Shown here piece after piece: positions 19,529 through 28,378 of a stretch of 64,000 bases of DNA. The DNA is from Hyphomicrobiales bacterium (GTDB lineage Bacteria > Pseudomonadota > Alphaproteobacteria > Rhizobiales > Xanthobacteraceae). The notes beneath the pieces were generated by a model. The model was not told the DNA's origin. It worked only from the letters and a program-made list of their open reading frames with translations, and ran no database searches. Position 1 is the stretch's first letter. The number at the start of each line of letters is the position of its first letter. The stretch spans positions 682,001 through 746,000 of the forward strand of contig JADJPN010000001.1 in assembly GCA_016713235.1 (NCBI GenBank), written 5' to 3'. The translations under genes and the position numbers were made by a program.

Positions 19529-20215
19529 TCAGACCTTCCCGCAGGTCATGTATTGCGCGCCAAGCGGCAGCCAGCGGATGCTGCGCTCCAGTTTCTGCGC
19601 AAACGAAGAGCGGAACGGCAGGAACAGGAAGTAGTCGCTCGTGATGTTGCGCAGTCCCGCTTCTCGCATGAGGTCTTCGGTCTTGCCGGCACGCAACAGC
19701 ACGGCGTCGGCGTCGAATTCGCAGCGGTTGACGGCGATCCGCGTCAGCGGATTCCAGGGATTGTGCTCGATAACACAGACGATCCCGTCCGGGCGGGTCA
19801 CGCGCCGCATCTCACGCATGAAGGACAGCCATTCGGCAGGGGGAACGTGATGCATGACGCAGATCGTGCTCACGAAATCGAACGAGTGCTCGGCGTAGGG
19901 AATGCGCCCGCCGTCGTGCGCCGCATACTCGACGCCGTTAAGCGCGGCCTTCGCCTGCTCGATGCTTTTTTCCGAGACGTCGATGCCGCAGTAGCGCGTG
20001 AAATACTGGCGCACATAAGGATGAAAAGCACCGATGCCGCAGCCGACATCGAGGCCGTCGGGCTTGCGCGACCCGAAATGCGAAAGAATATTCTCGCGCA
20101 TCAGATCGGCTTTCGCCTGCAGGAAGAAGTCGTGCTTCAGGCCTGAGAAGCGGATCGAGTCCTGTACGACGTTGCCATAAGACCGATCATATTGATCGAA
20201 GAGTTGCTGGCTCAT
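19529..20215 (-). CDS. class I SAM-dependent methyltransferase of a glycan module
   Basis: 228 residues starting at MSQQLFDQYDRSYGNVVQ. The SAM motif I LDVGCGIGAFHPYV is at about residues 53-66, then GIDVSEKSIEQAKA and VSTICVMHHVPPAEW. The latter is typical of small-molecule or sugar methyltransferases related to UbiE/COQ5. The start overlaps the GT2 stop as ATGA, which fixes it at 20215. The longer open frame to 20617 is a shadow of the GT2 gene. The substrate is unknown, and a lipid-linked glycan is an inference from the neighbours. Confidence 0.85.
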   Translation of the reverse strand: MSQQLFDQYDRSYGNVVQDSIRFSGLKHDFFLQAKADLMRENILSHFGSRKPDGLDVGCGIGAFHPYVRQYFTRYCGIDVSEKSIEQAKAALNGVEYAAHDGGRIPYAEHSFDFVSTICVMHHVPPAEWLSFMREMRRVTRPDGIVCVIEHNPWNPLTRIAVNRCEFDADAVLLRAGKTEDLMREAGLRNITSDYFLFLPFRSSFAQKLERSIRWLPLGAQYMTCGKV

Positions 20216-21204
20216 GCCACCCTCGTTCGTTCGCGCGTTTCTGCATTCGCAACGGCGGAGAAGCCGATCTTCTTTGCGACGACATAGAGCGGACGGCGTT
20301 TTACTTCGGCGTGGATGCGGCCGACATAGAGCCCGATCATGCCGGTGAGCAGCATGTTCAAGCCGCACAGGAAGGAGACGATAACCACCGTCGAAGTCCA
20401 GCCGCGCACCACATGATCGGTGAAAAGGCCGGAGAGGATTGCATAAGCGCCATAGAGTACCGCGAGTGCGGAAACCGCGGCTCCCGTCCAGATCGCGAGC
20501 TTCAGCGGCGCGTCGGAGAAACTCACGACGCCGTTCACCGCCAGCCGCACCATTTTCCAGAACGGGTATTTGGTTTCGCCGGCGGCGCGCGCGGGCCTGT
20601 GAAAGGCGACTTCGCACTGCTTGAAGCCAAGCCAGGCGAACATGCCGCGCACAAAACGGTCGCGTTCCGGCATTTCGCGGAACGCGTCGAGCACTTTGCG
20701 GTCGATCAAACGGAAATCGCCGACATCGCGCGGAATGTCGATCGACGAAAGTTTTCCGAGCAGCCGCTCGAAGAGCGAAGCGGTTTTTTTCTTGAAGGCG
20801 CTTTCGCCGTCGCGCGAAAGCCTGCGCGCCTGCACGATCTCATAGCCTTCTTTCCAGCGCGCGATCATCTCGCCGACAACTTCCGGCGGGTCCTGCAAGT
20901 CCGCATCCATCACGACGATGGCCTCACCGCTTGCTGCGTCCATGCCAGCCGTGATTGCGATCTGGTGACCGAAATTGCGCGATAGCCGGATGTATTTGAA
21001 GCGCGGGTCGTCTTTGGCTTTGGCTTCGAGAACGATCGAAGAAGTATCGCGCGAGCCGTCGTCGACGAAGATGGCCTCCGTGCGCGCATCGAGCCCCGCC
21101 ATTACTTTTTCCAGGCGATGCAGCAGAAGCGGCAGCACGGCCTCTTCGTTGAAGACCGGGACGACGAGGCTGTAGCGGATGTCTTCCGGCGGGCGCGAAA
21201 TCAT
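20212..21204 (-). CDS. family 2 glycosyltransferase (ArnC/GtrB/DPMS-like, membrane-anchored)
   Basis: 330 residues. YSLVVPVFNEEAVLPLLLHRL and AIFVDDGSRDTSS form the nucleotide-sugar site, followed by VVMDADLQDPPEV with the DxD metal motif, and RDVGDFRLIDRKVLDAFREMPERDRFVRG. Two C-terminal transmembrane helices (about 230-255 and 268-295) give the GtrB-type topology. Such enzymes transfer a sugar to undecaprenyl phosphate at the inner membrane. It is translationally coupled to the methyltransferase and followed by the GT-C protein, forming a three-gene module. Confidence 0.92.
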   Translation of the reverse strand: MISRPPEDIRYSLVVPVFNEEAVLPLLLHRLEKVMAGLDARTEAIFVDDGSRDTSSIVLEAKAKDDPRFKYIRLSRNFGHQIAITAGMDAASGEAIVVMDADLQDPPEVVGEMIARWKEGYEIVQARRLSRDGESAFKKKTASLFERLLGKLSSIDIPRDVGDFRLIDRKVLDAFREMPERDRFVRGMFAWLGFKQCEVAFHRPARAAGETKYPFWKMVRLAVNGVVSFSDAPLKLAIWTGAAVSALAVLYGAYAILSGLFTDHVVRGWTSTVVIVSFLCGLNMLLTGMIGLYVGRIHAEVKRRPLYVVAKKIGFSAVANAETRERTRVA

Positions 21205-21275
21205 GACGAGGGGTCCGGGGCGAAGGCCCGCGGAACCCTATGGCGACGCCGTTAATATCGCCTTTCAGAAATAGG

Positions 21276-21896
21276 TTAAGCGGTCCGGTCGACCTCGCCG
21301 CCATTGGCGGCGGCCTTTTTGGTGATGCCGACCATAGCCGGGCGCAGCACCCGCTCGCCGATGGCATAACCGGGCTGAACCACCTGCTTTACCGTTCCGG
21401 CTGGAACCGTGTCGTCCGGGATTTCGAACATGGCCTGGTGGAAGTTCGGGTCGAACTTCTGGTCCATCGGATTGAGCAGGCGGACGCCGTGCTTATCCAG
21501 GGTCTTGGCGAGTTCGCGGTTGGTCAGTTCCACGCCTTCAAGCAGCGTCTGGAGCGTGCTGTCCGCAGCCTCGCGCACCGCCGGGTCGATCGCCGACAAT
21601 GCGCGGCCGAGATTGTCGGCGACCGCCAGCATGTCGCGCGCAAAGCCCGCGATGGAGAAGTTGCGCGCATCGGCGACATCCTTCTCGGCGCGGCGGCGGG
21701 TGTTTTCCATCTCCGCATGGGCGCGCAGATACTTGTCCTTCAGTGCGGCGACCTGGGTTTCCAGGTCGGCAATCTGCACTTCCAATCCGATCCGCTCATC
21801 CACATAGGCGCCGCCCTGACGCGCTTCGGCCACGTTTTCGTTCGCAGCCTGCGCGGACTCGAGGGGAGAGTGCTTCTTTTCGTCGCTATTCATCAT
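21276..21896 (-). CDS. grpE: nucleotide exchange factor GrpE
   Basis: 206 residues. A long N-terminal coiled coil (ADLETQVAALKDKYLRAHAEMENTRRRAEKD) is followed by the compact beta-wing domain (GVRLLNPMDQKFDPNFHQAM, TVKQVVQPGYAIGERVLRPA). It releases ADP from DnaK. The start is taken as the ATG at 21896 in the ATG-ATG pair. The open frame continues to 21944, but those residues are not family-like. An RpoH-like promoter fits just upstream. Confidence 0.97.
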   Translation of the reverse strand: MMNSDEKKHSPLESAQAANENVAEARQGGAYVDERIGLEVQIADLETQVAALKDKYLRAHAEMENTRRRAEKDVADARNFSIAGFARDMLAVADNLGRALSAIDPAVREAADSTLQTLLEGVELTNRELAKTLDKHGVRLLNPMDQKFDPNFHQAMFEIPDDTVPAGTVKQVVQPGYAIGERVLRPAMVGITKKAAANGGEVDRTA

Positions 21897-21916
21897 TTCC
21901 GTTCCGTTCGCCCCGC

Positions 21917-21945
21917 ATATCAGGGCGGAACGCGAAAAAATCAAG
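21917..21945 (-). promoter_or_regulatory. predicted RpoH-like promoter of grpE
   Basis: On the minus strand CTTGAT (21945-21940) and CTGATAT (21923-21917) are separated by 16 bases, the same spacing as the dnaK promoter. The -10 differs from CYTATMT at one position. It lies in the 62-base hrcA-grpE gap, so grpE could be induced separately from hrcA. Confidence 0.45.
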
Positions 21946-21958
21946 CTTCGCTTCGGCC

Positions 21959-23041
21959 TTACTTGCCGCCGAGGATCTTGCTCACCACAAGCGCGGTGTA
22001 ATCCACCATCGGGATCACGCGGGCATAATTGAGCCGGGTCGGCCCGATCACGCCGAGTACACCGATCACACGGCCTTCGCCGTCGCGATAAGGGGCCACG
22101 ATGGTGGAGGAGCCGGAGAGCGAAAAGAGCTTGTTCTCCGAGCCGATGAAGATGCGAAGGCCCTCTGCCTCTTCGGCTTTACCCAGAAGTTCCGCGACTT
22201 CGCCCTTTTGTTCGAGATCGTCGAACAGGAGGCGCACGCGTTCGAGATCTTCGGCCGCGTTCACGTCTTCAAGTAGTTTCGCGTGGCCGCGCACGATCAA
22301 CCGCCGCGAGGCGGCATCGCCACCGGACCAGCTCGCGAGGCCATCGGCGACGATACGCTGCGTCAGTTCGTCGAGTTCGGCCTTTGCGGCATTTAGCGAT
22401 TTTTCGAGATCGTTCCGCGCCTCGCCCAACGTGCGGCCGCGGATGCGGGAATTCAGAAAGTTCGCGGCCTCGACCAGCGACGAATTTGGAACGTCCCTTG
22501 GAATATTCAAAAGGCGGTTCTCGACCTGGCCGTCCTCGGAAACGAGCACGGCAAGCGCGCGATTTGGATCGAGCCGGACAAACTCGATCTGCTTCAGGCG
22601 CGGGTTGGTTTTGACCGCGGTCACGACACCCGCGCCGCGCGACAAGCCGGAGAGCAGCGCGGAGGCCTCGCCGAGTACCGACTCGATATTGCCGCCGCGC
22701 GTGGCCGAAACCTGCGCGTCGATGTTCCTGCGTTCGTTCTCGGGCAGGTCGCCGATCTCCATCAACGCATCGACAAAGAAGCGCAGGCCCTGCTGCGTCG
22801 GCAGCCGTCCTGCGCTCGTATGCGGCGAGTATATAAGCCCCGCACCTTCGAGATCGGCCATGACATTGCGGACCGACGCAGGCGAAAGCGTCATCGGAAT
22901 GATGCGCGACAGATTGCGCGAGCCGACCGGCTCGCCGGTGGTGAGGTACGACTCCACGATCTGCCGGAAAATTTCGCGCGAACGCTCGTCGAGTTCGCGC
23001 AGCGCCTGGCCCGGCGGACAGATCGGCATTTCAGCGGACAA
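21959..23041 (-). CDS. hrcA: heat-inducible transcriptional repressor HrcA
   Basis: 360 residues. The N-terminal winged helix (LDERSREIFRQIVESYLTTGEPVGSRNLSR) and LSPASVRNVMADLEGAGLIYSPHTSAGRLPT are signature HrcA segments. The C-terminal GAF-like domain ends in GVLGVIGPTRLNYARVIPMVDY. HrcA represses groESL-type operons through the CIRCE operator. I find no CIRCE element in this window, so its targets lie elsewhere. The start is a TTG at 23041 with a GGGAG upstream. An ATG at 23029 is an alternative. Confidence 0.96.
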   Translation of the reverse strand: MSAEMPICPPGQALRELDERSREIFRQIVESYLTTGEPVGSRNLSRIIPMTLSPASVRNVMADLEGAGLIYSPHTSAGRLPTQQGLRFFVDALMEIGDLPENERRNIDAQVSATRGGNIESVLGEASALLSGLSRGAGVVTAVKTNPRLKQIEFVRLDPNRALAVLVSEDGQVENRLLNIPRDVPNSSLVEAANFLNSRIRGRTLGEARNDLEKSLNAAKAELDELTQRIVADGLASWSGGDAASRRLIVRGHAKLLEDVNAAEDLERVRLLFDDLEQKGEVAELLGKAEEAEGLRIFIGSENKLFSLSGSSTIVAPYRDGEGRVIGVLGVIGPTRLNYARVIPMVDYTALVVSKILGGK

Positions 23042-23173
23042 CTTGAGCTCCCTGTGTGAGCCGACCCCGGAATTTGCCGATTATATCTGGTGTTTTCGCA
23101 ACCTGCGAACAAGGCCGGTTGCGGCGCGGCAGCCCCTGCCCTTATGAAGACCCGAAGCATTAAAGGAGCGATG

Positions 23174-23890
23174 ATGGCGCGGCCGAGCGGACGAGCGAAC
23201 GACCAGATGCGGGCAGTTTCTTTCGAGCGCGGCTATTCGCGCCACGCCGAGGGTTCCTGCCTCGTGCGCTTCGGCGACACGCATGTGCTGGTCACGGCCT
23301 CGCTCGAAGAACGGCTGCCGCCTTGGCTCAAGGGACAGGGCCGCGGCTGGGTTACCGCCGAATACGGCATGCTGCCGCGCGCGACCCACGACCGCACGCG
23401 CCGCGAGGCGGCAGGCGGCAAGCAGTCGGGACGCACGCTTGAAATTCAGCGCCTGATCGGACGCAGCTTACGCACCGTCACCGATCTCGTGGCGCTCGGC
23501 GAGCGGCAGATCACGCTCGACTGCGACGTCATTCAGGCAGACGGCGGCACGCGCACGGCGGCGATCACCGGCGCATGGGTCGCGCTGCATGACTGTCTCG
23601 CGTGGATGAAGAAGCGCGCGATGATTTCCAAACCGGTGCTCACCGATCAGGTTGCGGCGATCTCCTGCGGCATCGTCGAGGGCACCCCGGTGCTTGATCT
23701 CAATTACGACGAAGACTCCACCGCCGAGACCGACATGAATCTCGTGATGACCGGCAACGGCGGCATCATCGAAATTCAGGGCACCGCCGAGAAGAAGCCG
23801 TTCACGGGCGACGAGATGAGCGCGCTGATCGAGCTTGCGCGCAACGGCATCAAAAAACTCGTCGAACTACAGAAGCTCACGGTCGCCTGA
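23174..23890 (+). CDS. rph: ribonuclease PH
   Basis: 238 residues, standard length. This phosphorolytic 3'-5' exoribonuclease trims tRNA 3' ends. MARPSGRANDQMRAVSFERGYSRHAEGS, RTLEIQRLIGRSLRTV, DCDVIQADGGTRTAAITG and LDLNYDEDSTAETDMNLV are all conserved. AAGGAG at 23163-23168 precedes an ATGATG pair, and the second ATG (23174) has the better spacing and gives the family N-terminus. rdgB begins 2 bases after its stop. It is divergent from hrcA. Confidence 0.97.
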   Translation: MARPSGRANDQMRAVSFERGYSRHAEGSCLVRFGDTHVLVTASLEERLPPWLKGQGRGWVTAEYGMLPRATHDRTRREAAGGKQSGRTLEIQRLIGRSLRTVTDLVALGERQITLDCDVIQADGGTRTAAITGAWVALHDCLAWMKKRAMISKPVLTDQVAAISCGIVEGTPVLDLNYDEDSTAETDMNLVMTGNGGIIEIQGTAEKKPFTGDEMSALIELARNGIKKLVELQKLTVA

Positions 23891-23892
23891 TT

Positions 23893-24522
23893 ATGGCGCG
23901 CAAACTTTCCGGTCGTGTCGTGCTCGCGACCCACAATTCCGGGAAGCTGAAAGAGATGCGCGAACTCCTGGCGCCGCACGGCGTTGAGGTCGTTTCCGCC
24001 GGAGAACTCGGTTTGCCCGAGCCGGAAGAAAACGGCGCGACGTTCGAAGCGAACGCAAAGATCAAAGCCGAAGCCGCGGCCAAGGCCGCCAATCTTCCGG
24101 CATTCGCCGACGATTCGGGGCTTGCGGTCGAAGCCTTGCATGGCGCGCCCGGCATCTATTCCGCGCGCTGGGCCGGCTCCTCGAAGAATTTTTCGCAGGC
24201 CATGCGGGTCGTCGAAGAAAAGCTACATGAGGCAAATGCGACAACGCCTTCGCTTCGCAAAGCCGCCTTTGTTTCCGCGCTCTGTGTGGCATGGCCCGAT
24301 GGCGAGACGGTTTCGTTCGAGGGCCGCGTGGATGGCACGCTGGTCTGGCCGCCGCGCGGCACCGCGGGCTTCGGTTACGATCCGATGTTTCTGCCTGACG
24401 GAAAGACCAAAACTTTCGGCGAGATGACGGCCGAAGAAAAGCACGGCCTGCCGCCGCATGGCGAAGGCTTGTCGCATCGCGCGCGCGCGTTTCTAAAACT
24501 CGCGGAGGCCTGCCTTGGCTGA
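23893..24522 (+). CDS. rdgB: XTP/dITP diphosphatase (RdgB/HAM1)
   Basis: 209 residues. It removes non-canonical purine nucleotides such as dITP and XTP from the pool. VLATHNSGKLKEMRELL, the catalytic FADDSGLAVEALHGAPGIYSAR and GTAGFGYDPMFLP are the three family signatures, and the C-terminal LSHRARAFLKL is present. It is packed directly after rph and overlaps hemW by eight bases, giving an rph-rdgB-hemW operon. Confidence 0.97.
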   Translation: MARKLSGRVVLATHNSGKLKEMRELLAPHGVEVVSAGELGLPEPEENGATFEANAKIKAEAAAKAANLPAFADDSGLAVEALHGAPGIYSARWAGSSKNFSQAMRVVEEKLHEANATTPSLRKAAFVSALCVAWPDGETVSFEGRVDGTLVWPPRGTAGFGYDPMFLPDGKTKTFGEMTAEEKHGLPPHGEGLSHRARAFLKLAEACLG

Positions 24523-25660
24523 GGCTTTCGGCGTTTACGTGCATTGGCCGTTCTGTCTCGCGAAGTGTCCCTATTGCGATTTCAATTCGCATGTCCGCCA
24601 CGAGAAGCCGGACGAGGCGCGCTATGCGCGCGCGATTGCGCAGGAGCTTGCCTATGTGAAACCGCGCACGCAGGCGCGTGAAGTCACAAGCATCTTCTTT
24701 GGCGGCGGGACGCCGTCCTTGATGCAGCCGGCTACGGTGCAAAGCGTGCTCGATGAAATCGCGCGGCACTGGACGATTTCGAAAGACGCCGAGATCACGC
24801 TTGAAGCCAACCCGACCAGCGTCGAAGCGGAGCGCTTCCGTGGCTACCGCGCCGCGGGCGTCAATCGCGTGTCGCTCGGCGTGCAGGCGCTCGACGACGC
24901 TTCATTGAAATCGCTCGGCCGGATGCACACGGCACAGGAAGCGCTTGCGGCTGTTGAAGTCGCTCGCGAAAACTTCCCCGGATTTCACTCGACCTGATCT
25001 ACGCGCGCTCCGGTCAAACGCCGGCGCAATGGCGCGAGGAGTTGACGAAGGCGCTGACTTTCGCGCCTGAACATCTCTCGCTTTATCAGCTCACCATCGA
25101 GCCCGGCACGACGTTCGAGATGCTGCATCGCGCTGGCAAATTAATTACGCCCGACGCCGATACCGCGCGCGATTTATGGGACGTTACGCAAGCGCTTTGC
25201 GAAGCGCGCGCAATGCCCGCCTATGAAGTTTCCAATCACGCGAAAGCCGGCGCGGAATCACGGCACAATCTCGTCTACTGGCGCTATCAGGAATATGCCG
25301 GCGTGGGCCCCGGTGCACACGGCCGCATTGGTGCGGACGGCGCGCGTATTGCAACTTCGACCGAGAAGAACCCCGAACGCTGGCTCGCGCGCGTCGAACA
25401 AAACGGCCACGGGCTTGTCGAAGAAGAAAAGCTTTCGCACCTGGAGCAAGCCGACGAGATGCTTGTGATGGGCCTGCGGCTCGCGGAGAGGAATCGACGT
25501 CGCGCGCTTCGAGCGGCTTACCGGCGTTTCGCTCAATCCCGAGCGTGTGTCGTTTCTCGAAAGCGAAGGTCTGGTCGAGCGAAGCGCGAATGCGCGCCTT
25601 CGCGTCACGCCGTCAGGCTTTCCACTGCTCGATGCAATCGTCGCCGATCTCGCGGCTTAA
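24515..25660 (+). CDS. hemW: heme chaperone HemW, radical SAM (two frameshifts)
   Basis: Radical-SAM family protein formerly called oxygen-independent coproporphyrinogen oxidase-like, now a heme chaperone. The cluster motif CLAKCPYCDFNSH (CX3CX2C) is near residue 14, then FFGGGTPSL and EANPTS. The frame breaks at the C run 24976-24979 (one C missing, expected NFPRISLDLIYARSGQTP) and again near 25487-25490 (one extra base). Between them lies PEHLSLYQLTIEPGT and YEVSNHAKAG. After the second break the C-terminus (IDVARFERLTG to the stop at 25658-25660) is normal. The repaired protein has family length. Confidence 0.92.
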
Positions 25661-26904
25661 TTCGCGACCGCCGTCCGCGGCGCGTTGAAGTTGTTCGGTG
25701 CCTGCTGAAGCACGCGCGAGGTGCCGCCGCGAATTTCCATGATCGAAAGCGTGCGCTCGCAAGTGCCGTCATTGCGGAAGCGAAATACGCCATCGACGCC
25801 GGCGAAACCGGAGCGGCTTGTCAGCACTTCCTCGGTGAAGCGATTGGGCCCCTGCGTCTTCACAAGCTGTGCGACCAGCGACACCGCGTCATAAGCAAGG
25901 CTCGCCGTGCGCGCGGGCTGGGCGCGGAAGCGCGCCTGATAACGCTGCGAGAATCCGTTAAAGCCGCTGTTATCTGGGGCAGCGAACCACGCGCCTTCGA
26001 GTTCGCGGATCGCGAACACATTCTGGTCGTCCCAGAGCCCGGCACCAACGAATTGAACGCGCTTCGGCGTAACGCCGACCGAGTTCAGCGCCTGCAACAC
26101 GCGCGGCGTCGTATCCGCGCCGTCGGCGATGACGATCAGATCGGTGATGCGGAAGGCCGCCTGCGCGCGGCGCACGGCGGAAAGCGGATCGGCTTGGCCG
26201 TTGCCATAGCGTTCGACCGCATTCACTTTTCCGGAGCGAGAGCCAAATTGCTTGATCGCAGCCTCGACGACATTGCCGTAGGCGTTATCGGGCACGAAGC
26301 CGGTGATGGATTTTTTGCCGCGCACCGCTGCGTAGGAAATCACGCGGTCGATGTCGTTTTCCGGCTGGAAACTCAGAAGATAAATTCCGCGCGCCGCGAC
26401 ATTCGAGTCGGTTGAGAACGCAATCATCGGCACGGAGCGCATGCGCGTGACCTGACCCGCCGCCGCAACTGCGTGACTGAACAGCGGACCGAGCACGATC
26501 TCCGCGCCTTCGGCAATCGCCTGTTGCGCCGCGGCTTGCGCACCCTGCGCGGTGCCGCCGTCATCCTTGATGATGAGCTGAATGTTCGGGTTGTTGAATT
26601 CGGAAAGCGCGAGTTCGGCGGCGTTGCGCATGGATTGCGCGGCGACGCCCGCATTGCCGGTGCCGCTCAGAGAGAGAATAAGTCCGACACGAACATTGCC
26701 GCCGCCGATATTTTGCAGCGGCTGCGTCTCGATCAGGTTGTTCGGGTTAGGTCCCGGCGGCTGATCGTCATTGCCGCCAGTGAGGCTCGACATCGTCGTG
26801 GAGCAGGCGCCAAGCGCAAAGCCAAGCGGGAGCATAAGGGCGCCGCGGCGGGTCCAGAGCGCCGTTTCTGTCTTCTCGCTGCCTCGGGGAGTTTGCTTCC
26901 GCAC
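25657..26904 (-). CDS. LpoA-like penicillin-binding protein activator lipoprotein (periplasmic-binding fold)
   Basis: 415 residues with a twin-Arg-containing N-terminus (TRRGALMLPLGFALGACS) that ends in a lipobox with Cys at about residue 34. The rest is a type 1 periplasmic-binding-protein fold (VRVGLILSLSGTGNAGVAAQSMRNAAELAL, GAEIVLGPLFSH). It belongs to the LppC/LpoA group, which in E. coli activates PBP1A from the outer membrane. The adjacent divergent rsmI-yraN pair matches the E. coli neighbourhood of lpoA. The start is a GTG. Functional equivalence to LpoA in this lineage is not proven. Confidence 0.82.
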   Translation of the reverse strand: MRKQTPRGSEKTETALWTRRGALMLPLGFALGACSTTMSSLTGGNDDQPPGPNPNNLIETQPLQNIGGGNVRVGLILSLSGTGNAGVAAQSMRNAAELALSEFNNPNIQLIIKDDGGTAQGAQAAAQQAIAEGAEIVLGPLFSHAVAAAGQVTRMRSVPMIAFSTDSNVAARGIYLLSFQPENDIDRVISYAAVRGKKSITGFVPDNAYGNVVEAAIKQFGSRSGKVNAVERYGNGQADPLSAVRRAQAAFRITDLIVIADGADTTPRVLQALNSVGVTPKRVQFVGAGLWDDQNVFAIRELEGAWFAAPDNSGFNGFSQRYQARFRAQPARTASLAYDAVSLVAQLVKTQGPNRFTEEVLTSRSGFAGVDGVFRFRNDGTCERTLSIMEIRGGTSRVLQQAPNNFNAPRTAVAN

Positions 26905-27053
26905 GCTTTACTTTACCTTGTACGCTTGTCCGGCCCTGACTTAGCGGCTCTGTCACGCCGCTGTCAAAACCGGCTTTCGCCTTGAAAAACCAGCGTTTTT
27001 CGCCTTTGCTGGGCGAGCTTCCAAGGATTCTCCGCGAAGCGGCTTAAGAAATC

Positions 27054-27971
27054 ATGCACCATAACGCGATGGACGACAGACGCAGTTCTAAAACGGCGGA
27101 AGTGAGACACGGCAGCGCGGTGGAACCCGCGCGTCTTGCGCCGGGTCTTTACGTCGTCGCGACCCCGATCGGGAATTTACAGGACATCACGCTGCGCGCG
27201 ATCGAGGTGCTGCGTTCTGCCGCCCTCGTGCTTTGCGAGGACACGCGCGTCACACGAAAACTTTTCGATCGCTACGATCTGGCGACGAAGCTGCTTGCCT
27301 ATCACGACCATAACGCCGCGAGTGTTCGGCCGCGCGTGCTCGAAGAACTCGGCAAAGGTTCAGCCGTCGCGCTCGTCTCGGACGCGGGAACGCCGCTGGT
27401 TTCGGATCCCGGGTTCAAGCTTGTCGAAGCCGTGATCGCGGCAGGGCACCGTGTCTTTCCAATTCCCGGCGCATCGGCGGCGCTCGCCGCCCTCGTATCC
27501 GCTGGATTGCCATCGGATCGGTTTTTCTTCGAAGGATTTCTGCCGCCGAAGAGCGGCGCGCGAAAGACGCGTCTCGCGGAGCTGCGCGCGATTCCCGCAA
27601 CGCTCATTTTTTATGAAAGCGGACCGAGACTTTCCGAATCGCTGGCCGACATGGCGGCGACACTCGGTCCGCGCAACGCCGCGGTCTGCCGCGAATTGAC
27701 GAAGGCCTTCGAGGAAGTGCGGCGTGGATCGCTCGCTGAACTCGCTTCCCATTATGACGCGGCCGGCGCACCGAAAGGCGAGATCGTTGTCGTCACCTCG
27801 CCGCCCGGCGAAGAGGCGCCGCTCGATCAAACGGATCTGGATGCAAAGATCACAGCCGCGCTGAAAAAACTTTCGCTCAAAGATGCGTCGGCTGCGATTG
27901 CCGCTGAGACCGGACTGTCGCGCAAAGAGATTTATGCGCGTGCACTAGCGCTTGCCGGGAAAGAGAAATGA
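27054..27971 (+). CDS. rsmI: 16S rRNA (cytidine(1402)-2'-O)-methyltransferase RsmI
   Basis: 305 residues. The tetrapyrrole-methylase fold is marked by GLYVVATPIGNLQDITLRAIEVL, CEDTRVTRKLFDRY, LVSDAGTPLVSDPGFKLV and FPIPGASAALAALVSAGLP. It 2'-O-methylates C1402 in the ribosomal P site. The first about 25 residues are variable, and the ATG at 27069 is an alternative start. It overlaps yraN by four bases (ATGA), which indicates coupling. Confidence 0.96.
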   Translation: MHHNAMDDRRSSKTAEVRHGSAVEPARLAPGLYVVATPIGNLQDITLRAIEVLRSAALVLCEDTRVTRKLFDRYDLATKLLAYHDHNAASVRPRVLEELGKGSAVALVSDAGTPLVSDPGFKLVEAVIAAGHRVFPIPGASAALAALVSAGLPSDRFFFEGFLPPKSGARKTRLAELRAIPATLIFYESGPRLSESLADMAATLGPRNAAVCRELTKAFEEVRRGSLAELASHYDAAGAPKGEIVVVTSPPGEEAPLDQTDLDAKITAALKKLSLKDASAAIAAETGLSRKEIYARALALAGKEK

Positions 27972-28363
27972 CGCCGAAGGAAACCGCGAAACGGAACGCC
28001 GATCCGAAGCGCAAGGAAGCCTTCCTGCGCGGCGTTTCGGCGGAAGGCCGCGCTTCGCTTTATCTCGCGGCCAAAGGCTATAGGACGCTCGCAAAACGCT
28101 GGAGAAGCCCCGCCGGCGAAATCGACCTTGTCGTAAAGCGCGGCAAGCTTGTCGTGTTCGTCGAGGTGAAGACCCGCGCCGATCTGGACACGGCCGCCGA
28201 GTCCGTTTTGCCGAGGCAACGAAAGCGCATCACCGCCGCTGCCGAAGCGTGGCTGGCAACGCATCCCGAGCATATGAGCCATGATTTACGTTTCGACGCG
28301 GTGCTGATTGCGCCCAAGCGTCTTCCGCGTCATATCGAGGCGGCGTTCGACGCCGAATATTAA
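27968..28363 (+). CDS. yraN: UPF0102 family protein YraN (predicted endonuclease-like fold)
   Basis: 131 residues. GEIDLVVKRGKLVVFVEVKTR, near residues 55-75, is the UPF0102 signature and resembles the PD-(D/E)xK nuclease core (D, then ExK). A role in DNA processing or repair is proposed for the family but not established. The N-terminus is extended by a Lys/Arg-rich stretch. Translationally coupled to rsmI and followed by gshB. Confidence 0.9.
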   Translation: MTPKETAKRNADPKRKEAFLRGVSAEGRASLYLAAKGYRTLAKRWRSPAGEIDLVVKRGKLVVFVEVKTRADLDTAAESVLPRQRKRITAAAEAWLATHPEHMSHDLRFDAVLIAPKRLPRHIEAAFDAEY

Positions 28364-28378
28364 GAGCGGAGGCAAAAC

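Noticed and set aside
17154..23173. Search for a CIRCE operator (TTAGCACTC-N9-GAGTGCTAA) near dnaK, grpE and hrcA
   Set aside because: No match on either strand in the intergenic regions. Only isolated GAGTGCT-like fragments occur.
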